From Prado023 sp963747335 (GTDB lineage Bacteria > Actinomycetota > Actinomycetes > S36-B12 > CAIYMF01): a stretch of DNA of 64,000 nt. Both the position numbers and the translations under genes were made by a program. The stretch covers positions 222,585 through 286,584 of the forward strand of contig CAVVEV010000005.1 in the NCBI GenBank assembly GCA_963747335.1, written 5' to 3'. Below are positions 43,476 through 51,945 of the stretch, piece after piece; positions within the stretch are counted from its first letter, which is position 1, and each line of letters opens with the position of its first letter. Under the pieces are notes generated by a model. That model made no database searches and was not told the origin of the DNA. It was given only the letters and a program-made list of their open reading frames with translations.

Positions 43476-44660
43476 TCAGGTCGGCAGGGGCAGCCAGCGG
43501 ACGGTCCCTCCGGCGACCACCCCGCCCGGGGGAAGGACGCCGAACCCCGTGGCAGCGGCGAGTCCGCGCAGCATCCCGGAGCCGAGGTGGCTGCCCGGGA
43601 CGAACTGCCCGTCGACCAGGCGGCCGAGCACCAGGCGGTCCTCGTGTGCCGGGGCGCCCACGTCCTCGGCACTGGTGACCTCGGCCAGCCCCGGAAGCGG
43701 TTCTCGCCCCGCCAGTCCCGCCAGGATCGGCGCCCCGAGGCTCATCAGCGTCACGATGGCACTCTGCGGATTCCCCGGAAGCCCGACAAGCCAAGCACGG
43801 CCACGGTCCAGCGTGGCAACCAGCATCGGATGCCCCGGGCGCACCGCCACGCTGTCGACGACCACCTCGCCGTCGCACATCGCGATCGCGGCATGCAGGT
43901 GGTCAACCGGCCCCGCCGCCGTACCACCCGTGGTCAGCACCACCTCGGCGAACGCGCTCACGCGGCGGATCGCCTCGGCGTGGGCGACCAGCGTGTCCTC
44001 GCATCGCTCCACGAGGACGACGTCGACGCCCATCCGGGCCACCCAGGCCGGCACCTGGGGCCCGAGCGAGTCGCGCACCAGCCCTCGGGCCGGGATGCCT
44101 GCCGTGGCCAGCTCGTCACCGAACAGCACGAGCGCCACTTTGGGGCTGGGGACGACGACGAGCTCGTCATGGCCCGACGCAGCGGCAAGGCCGATCAGTG
44201 CGGGGGTGAGGACCGTTCCGGCTGTCGCGAGCACCTCGCCGGCAGCGCACTCCCCACCTGCCGGTCGGACGTGTGTGGGCTCGTCGGGCGTCGGTGCGCT
44301 CAGCACCTCGGCGCCCCCGCGTACCTCGACCCGGCCATCCTCGCTGCGGACCACGGCGCCAGCCCCCTCAGGGACCACCCCGCCGGTCGCAATCACCACC
44401 GCCTGCCCGGCGGTCAGCGGGCCGGGTACGGGCCGGCCGGCCAGGGACTGCCCAACGATGGTCCACGGCCCGGGCCCCGCAACTGCCCAGCCGTCCATGG
44501 CGGATGTGTCGAACGAGGGCAACGCGCACAACGCAACCAGGTCCTCGGCGAGGACCAGCCCGTCGCAGACGGCCAGGACGTGTCGAACCGGCGCCAGTGG
44601 GCGCAACTCTGCAGCCAGTGCCGCCCGTGCGGCATCCCACCGCGGCTCGACGAGGGTCAT
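43476..44660 (-). CDS. moeA: Molybdopterin molybdenumtransferase
   Basis: 394 residues. Inserts molybdate into adenylylated molybdopterin in the cytoplasm. MoeA marks: LPSFDTSAMDGWAVAG near the N-terminus, VIATGGVVPEGAGAVVRSED, the MogA-like fold with VVLTTGGTAAGPVDHLHAAI, and GLPGNPQSAIVTLMSLGAP. Together with mobA it forms a minus-strand pair of Moco genes, divergent from moaC. ATG 44660 is used; GTG 44678 is in frame and possible. The MoeA C-terminal beta domain is short (about 70 residues) but complete. Confidence 0.94.
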   Translation of the reverse strand: MTLVEPRWDAARAALAAELRPLAPVRHVLAVCDGLVLAEDLVALCALPSFDTSAMDGWAVAGPGPWTIVGQSLAGRPVPGPLTAGQAVVIATGGVVPEGAGAVVRSEDGRVEVRGGAEVLSAPTPDEPTHVRPAGGECAAGEVLATAGTVLTPALIGLAAASGHDELVVVPSPKVALVLFGDELATAGIPARGLVRDSLGPQVPAWVARMGVDVVLVERCEDTLVAHAEAIRRVSAFAEVVLTTGGTAAGPVDHLHAAIAMCDGEVVVDSVAVRPGHPMLVATLDRGRAWLVGLPGNPQSAIVTLMSLGAPILAGLAGREPLPGLAEVTSAEDVGAPAHEDRLVLGRLVDGQFVPGSHLGSGMLRGLAAATGFGVLPPGGVVAGGTVRWLPLPT

Positions 44661-44691
44661 CGGACGTTCCGTACCCACCGCGTCGACGTCG

Positions 44692-45597
44692 TCACTGGTC
44701 TCGCGCGCCCCAGCCCCGGGCCAACTCGCCGATCACGGCGGCCGCCTGCATGGGATCCGCCCCCGCGGCGACGGCTGCACCGAGCAGGTAGGTGGTCACC
44801 GGAGCGGCAGGACGGTCCACGCCGTGCGCGGCATCCCGCGCCACATCAAGGATCGCGTCAATGTCCAGGGCCACGTCCACGCCCAGTGCCTCGCGCACTG
44901 CATCGACCCACTCCTGCATGGTCGTGGCCTCCTCCGCCGCGCGGGTGCGCGCGACCGTCAACTGCTCCGCTGTGTCCACGTCAGCCAGTGCGGCTGCGGG
45001 CACCGGCCATTCCATCACGTCCAGCTCCAGCAGGAGGGAGCGGACGGGCAGGTCGGCAAGCGGCCCCAACGCAGCCAGTGCCGCGCGCAGCGCCTCGGTC
45101 CGGTACGCCGCGCACAGCGGCTGCCGATAACCCTGGGGATCGAGAGGGACAACTGCCTGTGCTGCGGTCCGACGGTCCACGGTGTGCACGGAAACGTCGA
45201 TCCGATGGTCGATTCCGTGCACACCCGTGTGGAGAGCCGACTCGGTCAACCGGGCCAGCGCCTCGGCAACGACGGGCAGGGCGAACGGCATGTCGGCGGC
45301 GATCACGCCCACGTTCGGCGTGCTCACCGCAGCGAGTCCGGCGCCGATCCCCGCCAACGGGCCGGCGCCCGGGGGATCCTCGCGGACGAACTCCACCGCG
45401 CGAGCCAGCCCTGCGAGAGGGGGGCCGGCAATCACCACCGGCACGTCCGCTGGGACTTCGGCGAGGAGCCGGTCGACAAGACGCCCACCCCCCACATGGG
45501 CCGTGGCCTTGTCCCGGCCGAGCCGGCGACTGGCGCCACCGGTGAGCAGCAGCAGCGTGCACCCGGGCGGCCACCCACTCGCCGGAACCTCGTCCAC
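44692..45597 (-). CDS. mobA: Molybdenum cofactor guanylyltransferase fused to DUF6457-like domain
   Basis: 301 residues. N-terminal MobA nucleotidyltransferase: LLLLTGGASRRLGRDKATAH (GGxSxRxGxDKA), EDPPGAGPLAGIGAGLAAV, GVIAADMPFALPVVAEALAR, and PLCAAYRTEALRAAL. The last about 80 residues (MQEWVDAVREALGVDVALDI; LLGAAVAAGADPMQAAAVIG) are a separate helical domain of DUF6457 type, in many actinobacteria a fusion to MobA. Makes molybdopterin guanine dinucleotide, the form NarG needs. GTG 45597 is preferred over an in-frame ATG at 45633 because TATTGT lies 6 bases before it and the ATG would overlap moaC. Confidence 0.9.
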   Translation of the reverse strand: MDEVPASGWPPGCTLLLLTGGASRRLGRDKATAHVGGGRLVDRLLAEVPADVPVVIAGPPLAGLARAVEFVREDPPGAGPLAGIGAGLAAVSTPNVGVIAADMPFALPVVAEALARLTESALHTGVHGIDHRIDVSVHTVDRRTAAQAVVPLDPQGYRQPLCAAYRTEALRAALAALGPLADLPVRSLLLELDVMEWPVPAAALADVDTAEQLTVARTRAAEEATTMQEWVDAVREALGVDVALDIDAILDVARDAAHGVDRPAAPVTTYLLGAAVAAGADPMQAAAVIGELARGWGARDQ

Positions 45598-45601
45598 CCC
45601 T

Positions 45602-45609
45602 GCACAATA
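45602..45609. promoter_or_regulatory. Overlapping divergent -10 elements of mobA and moaC
   Basis: The same 8 bases, CACAATA on the plus strand read as TATTGTG on the minus strand, give TATTGT 6 bases before the mobA GTG and CACAAT 24 bases before the moaC ATG. A single symmetric site could drive both Moco arms. Confidence 0.5.
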
Positions 45610-45631
45610 GGCGCCTACCGGAAGGGCCGTC

Positions 45632-46099
45632 ATGAGTGACCTGACCCATCTCGACGACGCGGGGCATGCCCGGATGGTCGACGTGGCCGCCCGTGAGGTG
45701 ACCACCCGCACGGCGACCGCCAGTGGACGCGTCACCACCTCGGCAGCCGCACTTATCCGCTCGGGGGGCGTGCCCAAGGGCGATGTCCTGGCGGTGGCCC
45801 GGATCGCCGGCATCATGGCGACGAAGCGGACCCCCGACCTGATCCCGCTGTGCCACCCGATCGCCGTGCATGGGGTCGACGTCGAGGTGACCGTCGCGCC
45901 GGACGCCGACGAGGTGCACATCCGGGCCACCGTGCGCACCGCGGACCGGACGGGCGTGGAGATGGAGGCCCTCACGGCGGTGGCGATCGCCGGGCTCGCG
46001 GTGATCGACATGATCAAGGCCGTCGACCCGTACGCAGCGCTGCGCGAGGTGCAGGTCGAGGCCAAGGACGGCGGCCGGAACGGGTCCTGGCGCCGATGA
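45632..46099 (+). CDS. moaC: Cyclic pyranopterin monophosphate synthase
   Basis: 155 residues. Second step of Moco synthesis, forming cPMP from the MoaA product. Conserved blocks: SDLTHLDDAGHARMVDV, AARIAGIMATKRTPDLIPLCHP-type region (IAGIMATKRTPDLIPLCHP), and MEALTAVAIAGLAVIDMIKA followed by VDPYAAL, with the catalytic Asp in DMIKAVD. GGAAGGG precedes the ATG by 5 bases. First gene of a five-gene Moco operon; its stop overlaps the next start. Confidence 0.96.
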   Translation: MSDLTHLDDAGHARMVDVAAREVTTRTATASGRVTTSAAALIRSGGVPKGDVLAVARIAGIMATKRTPDLIPLCHPIAVHGVDVEVTVAPDADEVHIRATVRTADRTGVEMEALTAVAIAGLAVIDMIKAVDPYAALREVQVEAKDGGRNGSWRR

Positions 46100-47073
46100 G
46101 CGGGGCAAGCGGGACGCTGCGGGCCGCGGTGATCACGATCTCCGACTCCGCCGCCGAGGGCGTGGCTGCCGACACCTCCGGGCCCCTTGCCGCCCAGCTG
46201 CTCACGGACCTCGGGCATGGAGTTGCCCCGGTGCGAGTTGTCCCCGATGAGACCAGGGCTATCGGGGACGCCGTGCGGGGAGCAGTGGCTGCCGGGGCCA
46301 GGATCGTCGTCACGACCGGCGGAACCGGGGCCGGGCCGCGCGATGTGACGCCCGAGGCCCTGCACGCACTGGGCCTGCGTGAGCTCCCGGGCCTCGGCGA
46401 GGCCATCCGGGCGGCCTCGCGGGAGCGAGTCCCCGCCGCGGACCTGTCGCGAACCCTGGGGGGGATCCTCGACGGGGCAGTCGTCCTGGCCCTCCCCGGC
46501 AGCCCAAGCGGGGTCCGCGACGGCCTGGCCGCCGTGGGTGGACTGCTGGAGCACGCCGCTGCGATGGCCACAGGTGGCGGACATCAGAGCCGTCGCGATC
46601 CGCCGAGTGTCATGGACTCGGGCCGTGACGTGGGCCAGATCCATGACCCAGGAACCACCGTTGACGCAGACGTGGTCGGGGCTGACCCGATCAGCGAGGC
46701 GGAGGTTGCCGCGGAGGTGTCGCGCGCGGCGGCTGGGGCGGTCGTGTCGTTCGCGGGCGTGGTGCGTGACCACGACCGCGGACGATCGGTGACGGCCCTG
46801 CACTACGAGGGCCACCCGGACGCGGGGCGCATCCTCGCCGAGGTGGTCACCGAGGCCCTCGATCGACCCGGAGTCCTGGCTGCCGCAGCCCGGCACCGCA
46901 CGGGCGACCTCGCGATCGGTGACCTCGCGTTCGTCGCCGCGGTCAGCGCCGCACATCGGGGGGAGGCGTTCGCGGCCTGCGCGTGGCTGGTCGACGAGGC
47001 CAAGGCGCGGCTGCCGATCTGGAAGCACCAGCACTTCACCGACGGGACGGACGAGTGGGTGAACAGCCCATGA
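46096..47073 (+). CDS. MogA-MoaE fusion protein
   Basis: 325 residues joining two Moco enzymes. Residues about 1-165: molybdopterin adenylyltransferase MogA/MoaB, with AAVITISDSAAEGVAADTSG, VVTTGGTGAGPRDVTPEALH and LPGSPSGVRDGLAAV. Residues about 195-325: MoaE, the large subunit of molybdopterin synthase, with GAVVSFAGVVRDHDRGRSVT, LHYEGHPDAGRIL and the catalytic lysines in DEAKARLPIWKHQHF. The linker of 25 residues is Asp/Gly-rich. MoaE makes molybdopterin with MoaD (next but one gene) and MogA adenylylates it, so the fusion could pass product between consecutive active sites. ATG overlaps the moaC stop; its stop overlaps moaA. Confidence 0.94.
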   Translation: MSGASGTLRAAVITISDSAAEGVAADTSGPLAAQLLTDLGHGVAPVRVVPDETRAIGDAVRGAVAAGARIVVTTGGTGAGPRDVTPEALHALGLRELPGLGEAIRAASRERVPAADLSRTLGGILDGAVVLALPGSPSGVRDGLAAVGGLLEHAAAMATGGGHQSRRDPPSVMDSGRDVGQIHDPGTTVDADVVGADPISEAEVAAEVSRAAAGAVVSFAGVVRDHDRGRSVTALHYEGHPDAGRILAEVVTEALDRPGVLAAAARHRTGDLAIGDLAFVAAVSAAHRGEAFAACAWLVDEAKARLPIWKHQHFTDGTDEWVNSP

Positions 47074-48092
47074 GCGACCTGACCCCGAGCCCGGTGCCCT
47101 CCCCTGCGCGGCTCGTCGACCGGTTCGGGCGCACCCACCACGACCTGCGCGTCTCGCTGACCGATCGCTGCAACCTGCGATGCACGTACTGCATGCCGGC
47201 CGAGGGCCTGGAGTGGATGCCCAGCCCCGAACTGCTGAGCGCCGACGAGATCGTTCGCGTGGTCCGGGTCGCGACCGAAATGGGAATCACGGAGGTGCGC
47301 CTGACCGGGGGCGAGCCCCTGCTCCGCTCCGACGTCGTCGACATCGTCGCCCGCCTGGCATCCCTGCCCCGCGCCCCACACCTGTCGGTGACCACGAATG
47401 GTCTGCGTCTGCAGCGCCTGGCCGCTCCCCTGGCCGAGGCCGGGTTGTCGCGGGTGAACATCTCCTGCGACACCCTGAGCCCGGAGACCTTCCGGCGACT
47501 GACCCTCCGCGACCGGCTCGAGGACGTCCTCGCCGGGATCGCCGCGGCTCGGGCTGCGGGGCTGGCCCCGGTCAAGATCAACACCGTCCTGATGCGCGGG
47601 GTCAACGACCACGAGGCTCCCGCCCTGCTGCGCTGGGCGCTGGACGAGGGGTTGTCCCTGCGGTTCATCGAGCAGATGCCGCTGGACCCCCAGCACGGGT
47701 GGAACCGCGCCATGATGGTCACGAAGGACGAGATCCTCGACTCCCTGGAGCGCGCGGGCTTCCACCTCGCACCGCTGCCCGGGCGCGGGTCGGCCCCCGC
47801 CGAGCAGTTCGCGATCGACGGCGGTCCGGCGACCGTGGGCATCGTCGGGTCGGTGACCAACCCGTTCTGCGACGCCTGCGACCGGGTCCGCCTGACCGCC
47901 GACGGACACTGGCGCTCCTGTCTTTTCGCACAGCGCGAGGCCGACCTGCGCACACTGCTTCGCGGTGGCGCGGACGACGCCTCCCTGGCCGCCGAGATGC
48001 AGGGCGAGGTCGCACTCAAGCAGCGCGGGCATGGCATCGACGAGCCCGCCTTCACCCAGCCCGACCGGCCGATGTCGGCGATCGGGGGCTGA
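47070..48092 (+). CDS. moaA: GTP 3',8-cyclase (radical SAM)
   Basis: 340 residues. Radical-SAM enzyme of Moco synthesis. N-terminal cluster motif CNLRCTYC (CxxxCxxC) in SLTDRCNLRCTYCMPAEGLE, SAM region EVRLTGGEPLLRSD, and the C-terminal second cluster CDACDRVRLTADGHWRSCLF (C-x2-C-x13-C). The protein ends in SAIGG, the GG tail that MoaA needs. Overlaps the previous stop by four bases (ATGA); moaD follows after 3 bases. Confidence 0.97.
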   Translation: MSDLTPSPVPSPARLVDRFGRTHHDLRVSLTDRCNLRCTYCMPAEGLEWMPSPELLSADEIVRVVRVATEMGITEVRLTGGEPLLRSDVVDIVARLASLPRAPHLSVTTNGLRLQRLAAPLAEAGLSRVNISCDTLSPETFRRLTLRDRLEDVLAGIAAARAAGLAPVKINTVLMRGVNDHEAPALLRWALDEGLSLRFIEQMPLDPQHGWNRAMMVTKDEILDSLERAGFHLAPLPGRGSAPAEQFAIDGGPATVGIVGSVTNPFCDACDRVRLTADGHWRSCLFAQREADLRTLLRGGADDASLAAEMQGEVALKQRGHGIDEPAFTQPDRPMSAIGG

Positions 48093-48095
48093 CCC

Positions 48096-48371
48096 ATGAG
48101 CCGATCCGCCTCGCCTCCGACAAGCCCGACCGTCACCTTCCGGATGTTCGCCTCCGCACGTGCCGCCGCCGGAACCGCAGAGGTCCGCCTCGCGCCGGGG
48201 CCGACCACCGAGGTCGTGGCCGCGCTGGCAGCAGGGCTGCCGCCACGGTTCGCCGCCGTCCTGGCCTCCAGTTCCCTGCTCGCCGACGGCGTCCGCCTGG
48301 ACCACACCTCGACCGCACCGATCCCCGGGGGCACCGTCGTCGACATCCTGCCCCCGTTCGCGGGCGGCTGA
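48096..48371 (+). CDS. moaD: Molybdopterin synthase sulfur-carrier subunit
   Basis: 91 residues, ubiquitin-like fold (VTFRMFASARAAAGTAEVRL; LADGVRLDHTSTAPIPGGTV) ending in DILPPFAGG. The C-terminal double glycine is thiocarboxylated and donates sulfur to MoaE. N-terminal 10 residues are Ser/Pro-rich. No moeB/moeZ activating enzyme is in the window. Confidence 0.95.
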   Translation: MSRSASPPTSPTVTFRMFASARAAAGTAEVRLAPGPTTEVVAALAAGLPPRFAAVLASSSLLADGVRLDHTSTAPIPGGTVVDILPPFAGG

Positions 48372-48372
48372 C

Positions 48373-49539
48373 GTGACCGCCCTCGACAGCCGCACGACTG
48401 CAGCCCATGCCACGTCGTGGTGGCGGGAGGCCTCGGGCGCTGTTGCCGACCTCGGCGTGCTGGTCCCGATCGCGATCGCCCTGATCGTGAGCAACGGGCT
48501 GTCGACCACCGCGGTCCTGCTGCCCGCCGGGCTGCTGTACCTGGTCGTCGCCTGGCGCTACCGCGTGCCGGTCGCCGTCCAGCCGCTCAAGGCGTTCGGC
48601 GCCGCGGCGATCGCCGCCGGTGCCGGTGCCGACGTGATCGCCGCCGGGTCGCTGCTCATGGGCGCGGTCTTCGTGGTCCTGGGCGCCACGGGCTGGCTCG
48701 ACCGGCTCGGCGCAGTGTTCCCCCGGGAGGTGATCCGCGGGGTCCAGCTGGCCGTCGGGCTGCTGTTCGCGAAGATCGCCTGGGGGATGCTGACCACGCC
48801 ACCCGCCACCTTCACCGAGCAGTGGCCCCCGGCGATCACCGCCGCCGCCTGCCTCGCGATCACAGTCGCCCTGCTGCGGTGGCGGCGGGCAAGCGCCCTG
48901 ATCGTGGTGGCCCTGGGCCTGGGACTGGCCGTCTGGGCCACATGGGGCAGCGGCGCCCTGGCCCTCGGTCCGAGCCCCTTGGAGCTGCCGTCGATCACGA
49001 CCGCGGACCTGCTCCTGGCAGCCACCCTGCTGGTCCTCCCGCAGGTCCCGCTGACCATCACGAACTCGTGCCTGGCACCAGCCGACGCAGCGCCCGTGTA
49101 CTTCCCCGCCGACGCTCCACGTGTCACGCCCAGCCGCCTTGCCCTGACCCTCGGCGGCGCCAACCTCGCGGTGGGGGCGATCAGCGGGATGCCGCTGTGC
49201 CATGGCGCCGGCGGAATGAGCGCCCACCACGCGTTCGGGGCACGCAGCTGGCGCGCGCCGGCGATCATCGGCAGCGCCCTGACGGCCCTGGCCCTGGCAC
49301 TCGGCCAGGACCTCGCCCTGGTCCTGCGGGCGTTCCCGCTGGCAATTCTCGCCGCGCTGCTGCTGGTTGCCGGCATCACCCACGTGCGCCTGCTGGCCGA
49401 CCTCCGCGGCGTGTTCGCGTGGTCCGTGGCCCTCGGCGTCGGCCTTGCTGGGGCAACGGGCCACCTGCTCGCCGCAGTGATCGTGGGGCTGCTGGCCGTG
49501 GGTGCGCGCTCTGTCGTGGCGCGTCGTCACCCCGCCTGA
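48373..49539 (+). CDS. MOT1-type molybdate/sulfate transporter
   Basis: 388 residues, about ten membrane segments, no STAS domain. It has both signature motifs of the MOT1 family: VPVAVQPLKAFGAAAIAAGA in the N-terminal half and SGMPLCHGAGGMSAHHAFGA in the C-terminal half. This family imports molybdate with high affinity in plants and algae; bacterial members are often labelled sulfate/molybdate transporters. Being the last gene of the moa operon makes molybdate the likely substrate. GTG 48373 is 1 base past the moaD stop. Confidence 0.87.
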   Translation: MTALDSRTTAAHATSWWREASGAVADLGVLVPIAIALIVSNGLSTTAVLLPAGLLYLVVAWRYRVPVAVQPLKAFGAAAIAAGAGADVIAAGSLLMGAVFVVLGATGWLDRLGAVFPREVIRGVQLAVGLLFAKIAWGMLTTPPATFTEQWPPAITAAACLAITVALLRWRRASALIVVALGLGLAVWATWGSGALALGPSPLELPSITTADLLLAATLLVLPQVPLTITNSCLAPADAAPVYFPADAPRVTPSRLALTLGGANLAVGAISGMPLCHGAGGMSAHHAFGARSWRAPAIIGSALTALALALGQDLALVLRAFPLAILAALLLVAGITHVRLLADLRGVFAWSVALGVGLAGATGHLLAAVIVGLLAVGARSVVARRHPA

Positions 49540-49590
49540 TGGGCAGGGGCTCGGCCTTCGCGCCGGCGGCCGGGACCACCCGCGCCCGGA

Positions 49591-50781
49591 TCACCCCGCC
49601 CTGTACGCCTCACGCAGGCTCACCCGGCCGCCGGTGCGCAGGGCCGCCCCGCGGTACACGCGAGCGCCGAACCAGACCAGCAGCGCGATGAACGCCACCG
49701 ACCCGACCAGTGCGACGACGACCTCCCACCACGCCGCGTCCCCCGTGACGATCCGGAACGGCATGAGCAGGGGCGACCAGATCGGGACCAGGGACATCGG
49801 GGCGAGCAGCGGGCTGGCGCTGCCGGCCAGTGACGCGGCCGCGACGGCGTACGCCGGAAGGAGCAGCACCGAGGGCACGTAGGTCAGGGACTGAAGGTCC
49901 TCGAGCCTGGACACCGTGGCACCCATCGTCGCGAAGACGAAGCTGTACATCGCGTAGCCGATGACGAACCACAAGGTCATCCAGGCCAACGACCCGACGC
50001 CCAAGCGGAACAGGTCCAGACCTGCCGAGCCGTCGCCGAACGCCCACAGCCCGAAGGCGTAGGTCATGCCCAGCAGGACCAGCTGCACCAGCCCGAGTCC
50101 GCCGACGCCCAGCACCTTGCCGACGAGCATCGCCGCCGTCGACACCTTGGCCAGCACCAGCTCGGCGACCCTGGTCTGCTTCTCCTCGACCACCGCCGAC
50201 CCGACGAACTGGCCGAACGCCATGACGAGGACGAACAGGATCACCACGCTGAAGAACGCGGCCGCCCCACGAGCCAGGGCCAGTTCATCGGCGGGGCCGG
50301 CGCTGCTGAGGTCCTCGACCACGACGACCACCGGATCCATGACCACGTCGACGGCCTCCTGCGACAGGCCCAGAACTCGAGCCGCCTCGATCCGGGCGGT
50401 CGCGGTGGCAGCACCGCGCAGGACCGCGTCCACCGCTGCCGAGGGCGCGCCCACCGCCACGATCGTGTCACCGTCGATGAGCGCGGCATCCACGGATCCG
50501 CCCAGCACGGCCGCCCGCGCCTGCTCGACCGATGGGGTGTCCAGGACGACCACGTCCACCCCCAGGGTCGTGGCGACTCGCTCCACCTCCGCAGCGAGAC
50601 CTGGCTGGTACTGCCCGGCCAGGGTCACTGAGGCCGACGGCACTGGCCGGCCCACGAGGGAGACGGCGAACATGCCCGCCAGGATGAGCAGCATCGAGCC
50701 GATCAGGACCCCGAGGAACACCCGGCTGCGTCCGCGCTCCACGAACTCCCGGCGCGCGATGAGGCCCACACCGCTAGACAT
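49591..50781 (-). CDS. ABC-2 type exporter permease (NatB-like)
   Basis: 396 residues. One N-terminal membrane helix (VFLGVLIGSMLLILAGMFAV), a large extracytoplasmic domain of about 150 residues, then five helices starting near FFSVVILFVLVMAFGQFVGS; the EEKQTRVAELVLAKVSTAAM loop before helix 3 is characteristic of NatB/YhaP-like ABC-2 permeases. It pairs with the upstream ATPase, whose 3' end overlaps this gene by 8 bases. Substrate unknown; sodium or lipid/peptide export occurs in relatives. Confidence 0.9.
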   Translation of the reverse strand: MSSGVGLIARREFVERGRSRVFLGVLIGSMLLILAGMFAVSLVGRPVPSASVTLAGQYQPGLAAEVERVATTLGVDVVVLDTPSVEQARAAVLGGSVDAALIDGDTIVAVGAPSAAVDAVLRGAATATARIEAARVLGLSQEAVDVVMDPVVVVVEDLSSAGPADELALARGAAAFFSVVILFVLVMAFGQFVGSAVVEEKQTRVAELVLAKVSTAAMLVGKVLGVGGLGLVQLVLLGMTYAFGLWAFGDGSAGLDLFRLGVGSLAWMTLWFVIGYAMYSFVFATMGATVSRLEDLQSLTYVPSVLLLPAYAVAAASLAGSASPLLAPMSLVPIWSPLLMPFRIVTGDAAWWEVVVALVGSVAFIALLVWFGARVYRGAALRTGGRVSLREAYRAG

Positions 50782-51811
50782 GAGCCGGACCTCCCGGCGC
50801 CGGGACGCCGGCGGGGGCACCGACACCCGGTTCGCCCGGGGTGGTGGCACCGGCCTGATCCGGCCCAGCCGGCCAGGCCGGCCCCCGCCCGACCTGCCCG
50901 ACCAGCCCAGGTGCGGCAGGCAGGGCCTGCACGGCCTCATGGAAGAGGTCCGCGAGCGAGGGTGCCTCGTAGCGGAAGGACGTGATGGGTCCCGCCGACG
51001 ACGCGGCCGCGAGCAGCTCCTCGGCGGTCACCGTCGCGGGGACCATCACGTGCGGTCGCTCACCGCCGACCGGCACGACACCGACCACGTCGGGCGTCCA
51101 TGGCGAGCCGGCGACCGTCACCTCGACCCGCCGGTACTCCGCCTGGGACCGGATGGTCGCCAGGTCGCCGTGGGCCACTGTGAGCCCGTCGTTGATGATC
51201 GCGACGTCGACGCAGAGGTCCTCGACGAGCTCGAGCTGGTGTGAGGAGAACAGGATCGTCGCGCCCCGAGCAGCGGCCTCGCGCAACACCGCCCCCATCT
51301 CCGCGACCCCCACCGGGTCGAGGCCGGAGAACGGCTCGTCGAGGACCAGCACCTGAGGTCCGTGCACCAGCGCGGCCGCGAGCTGCACCCGCTGCTGGTT
51401 GCCGTGCGACAGGGTGTCGAGGCGGTCGCCGGACCTGTCGGCCAGGCCCAGCTGGTCCAGCCACGACATCGCAGCGTCCCGGGCCTCCCGGCGACCCATC
51501 CCGGCCAGCCGCCCGAAGTGGACCAGCTGCGTGATGATCGACATCTTCGGATAGAGGCCGCGCTCCTCGGGCATGTACCCGAACGCCCGGCGGATCGGGC
51601 GGGTCAGCTCCGCGCCGCCGTAACGGATGGTCCCGGCATCCTGGTCGAGCAGGCCGAAGATGCAGCGCATCGTGGTGGTCTTGCCCGCACCGTTGCGGCC
51701 CAGGAAGCCCAGGATCCGTCCGGGCCTGACCTCCAGGTCCAGCCCACGGAGCACGACAAGGTCACCGAAGGACTTCTCCAGCCCCTCGACCACCAGCTCG
51801 CTCTCCGCCAC
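50774..51811 (-). CDS. ABC transporter ATP-binding protein (NatA-like)
   Basis: 345 residues. Walker A FLGRNGAGKTTTMRCIFGLL, Q-loop followed by GYMPEERGLYPKMSIITQLV, signature LSHGNQQRVQLAAALVHGP (LSHGN instead of LSGGQ), Walker B VLVLDEPFSGLDPVGVAEMG and H-loop FSSHQLELVEDLC. Two-gene exporter with the permease downstream. The C-terminal 60 residues are Gly/Pro/Ala-rich and poorly ordered. GTG 51811 has CAGACT 6 bases upstream. Confidence 0.94.
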   Translation of the reverse strand: MAESELVVEGLEKSFGDLVVLRGLDLEVRPGRILGFLGRNGAGKTTTMRCIFGLLDQDAGTIRYGGAELTRPIRRAFGYMPEERGLYPKMSIITQLVHFGRLAGMGRREARDAAMSWLDQLGLADRSGDRLDTLSHGNQQRVQLAAALVHGPQVLVLDEPFSGLDPVGVAEMGAVLREAAARGATILFSSHQLELVEDLCVDVAIINDGLTVAHGDLATIRSQAEYRRVEVTVAGSPWTPDVVGVVPVGGERPHVMVPATVTAEELLAAASSAGPITSFRYEAPSLADLFHEAVQALPAAPGLVGQVGRGPAWPAGPDQAGATTPGEPGVGAPAGVPAPGGPAHV

Positions 51812-51817
51812 GGGCAC

Positions 51818-51823
51818 AGTCTG
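51818..51823 (-). promoter_or_regulatory. Candidate -10 (CAGACT) of the ABC exporter operon
   Basis: CAGACT on the minus strand, 6 bases before GTG 51811. Confidence 0.4.
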
Positions 51824-51945
51824 GCACCGCGGCGGCGGAGGGGCCCGTCCTCGCCGGGTACGGCCCCAACCGCCCATATCCCCGCCCCGTTCGCGCTACC
51901 CTGCCCCCGTCCGGGCTGGTCCGGTCCACCGCACAGGAGGCTCTC

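Noticed and set aside
44692..47034. A 780-codon open frame on the minus strand
   Set aside because: Only its last third is mobA; the rest lies antisense to moaC, mogA-moaE and has no family features. GC-rich codon bias creates such shadows.
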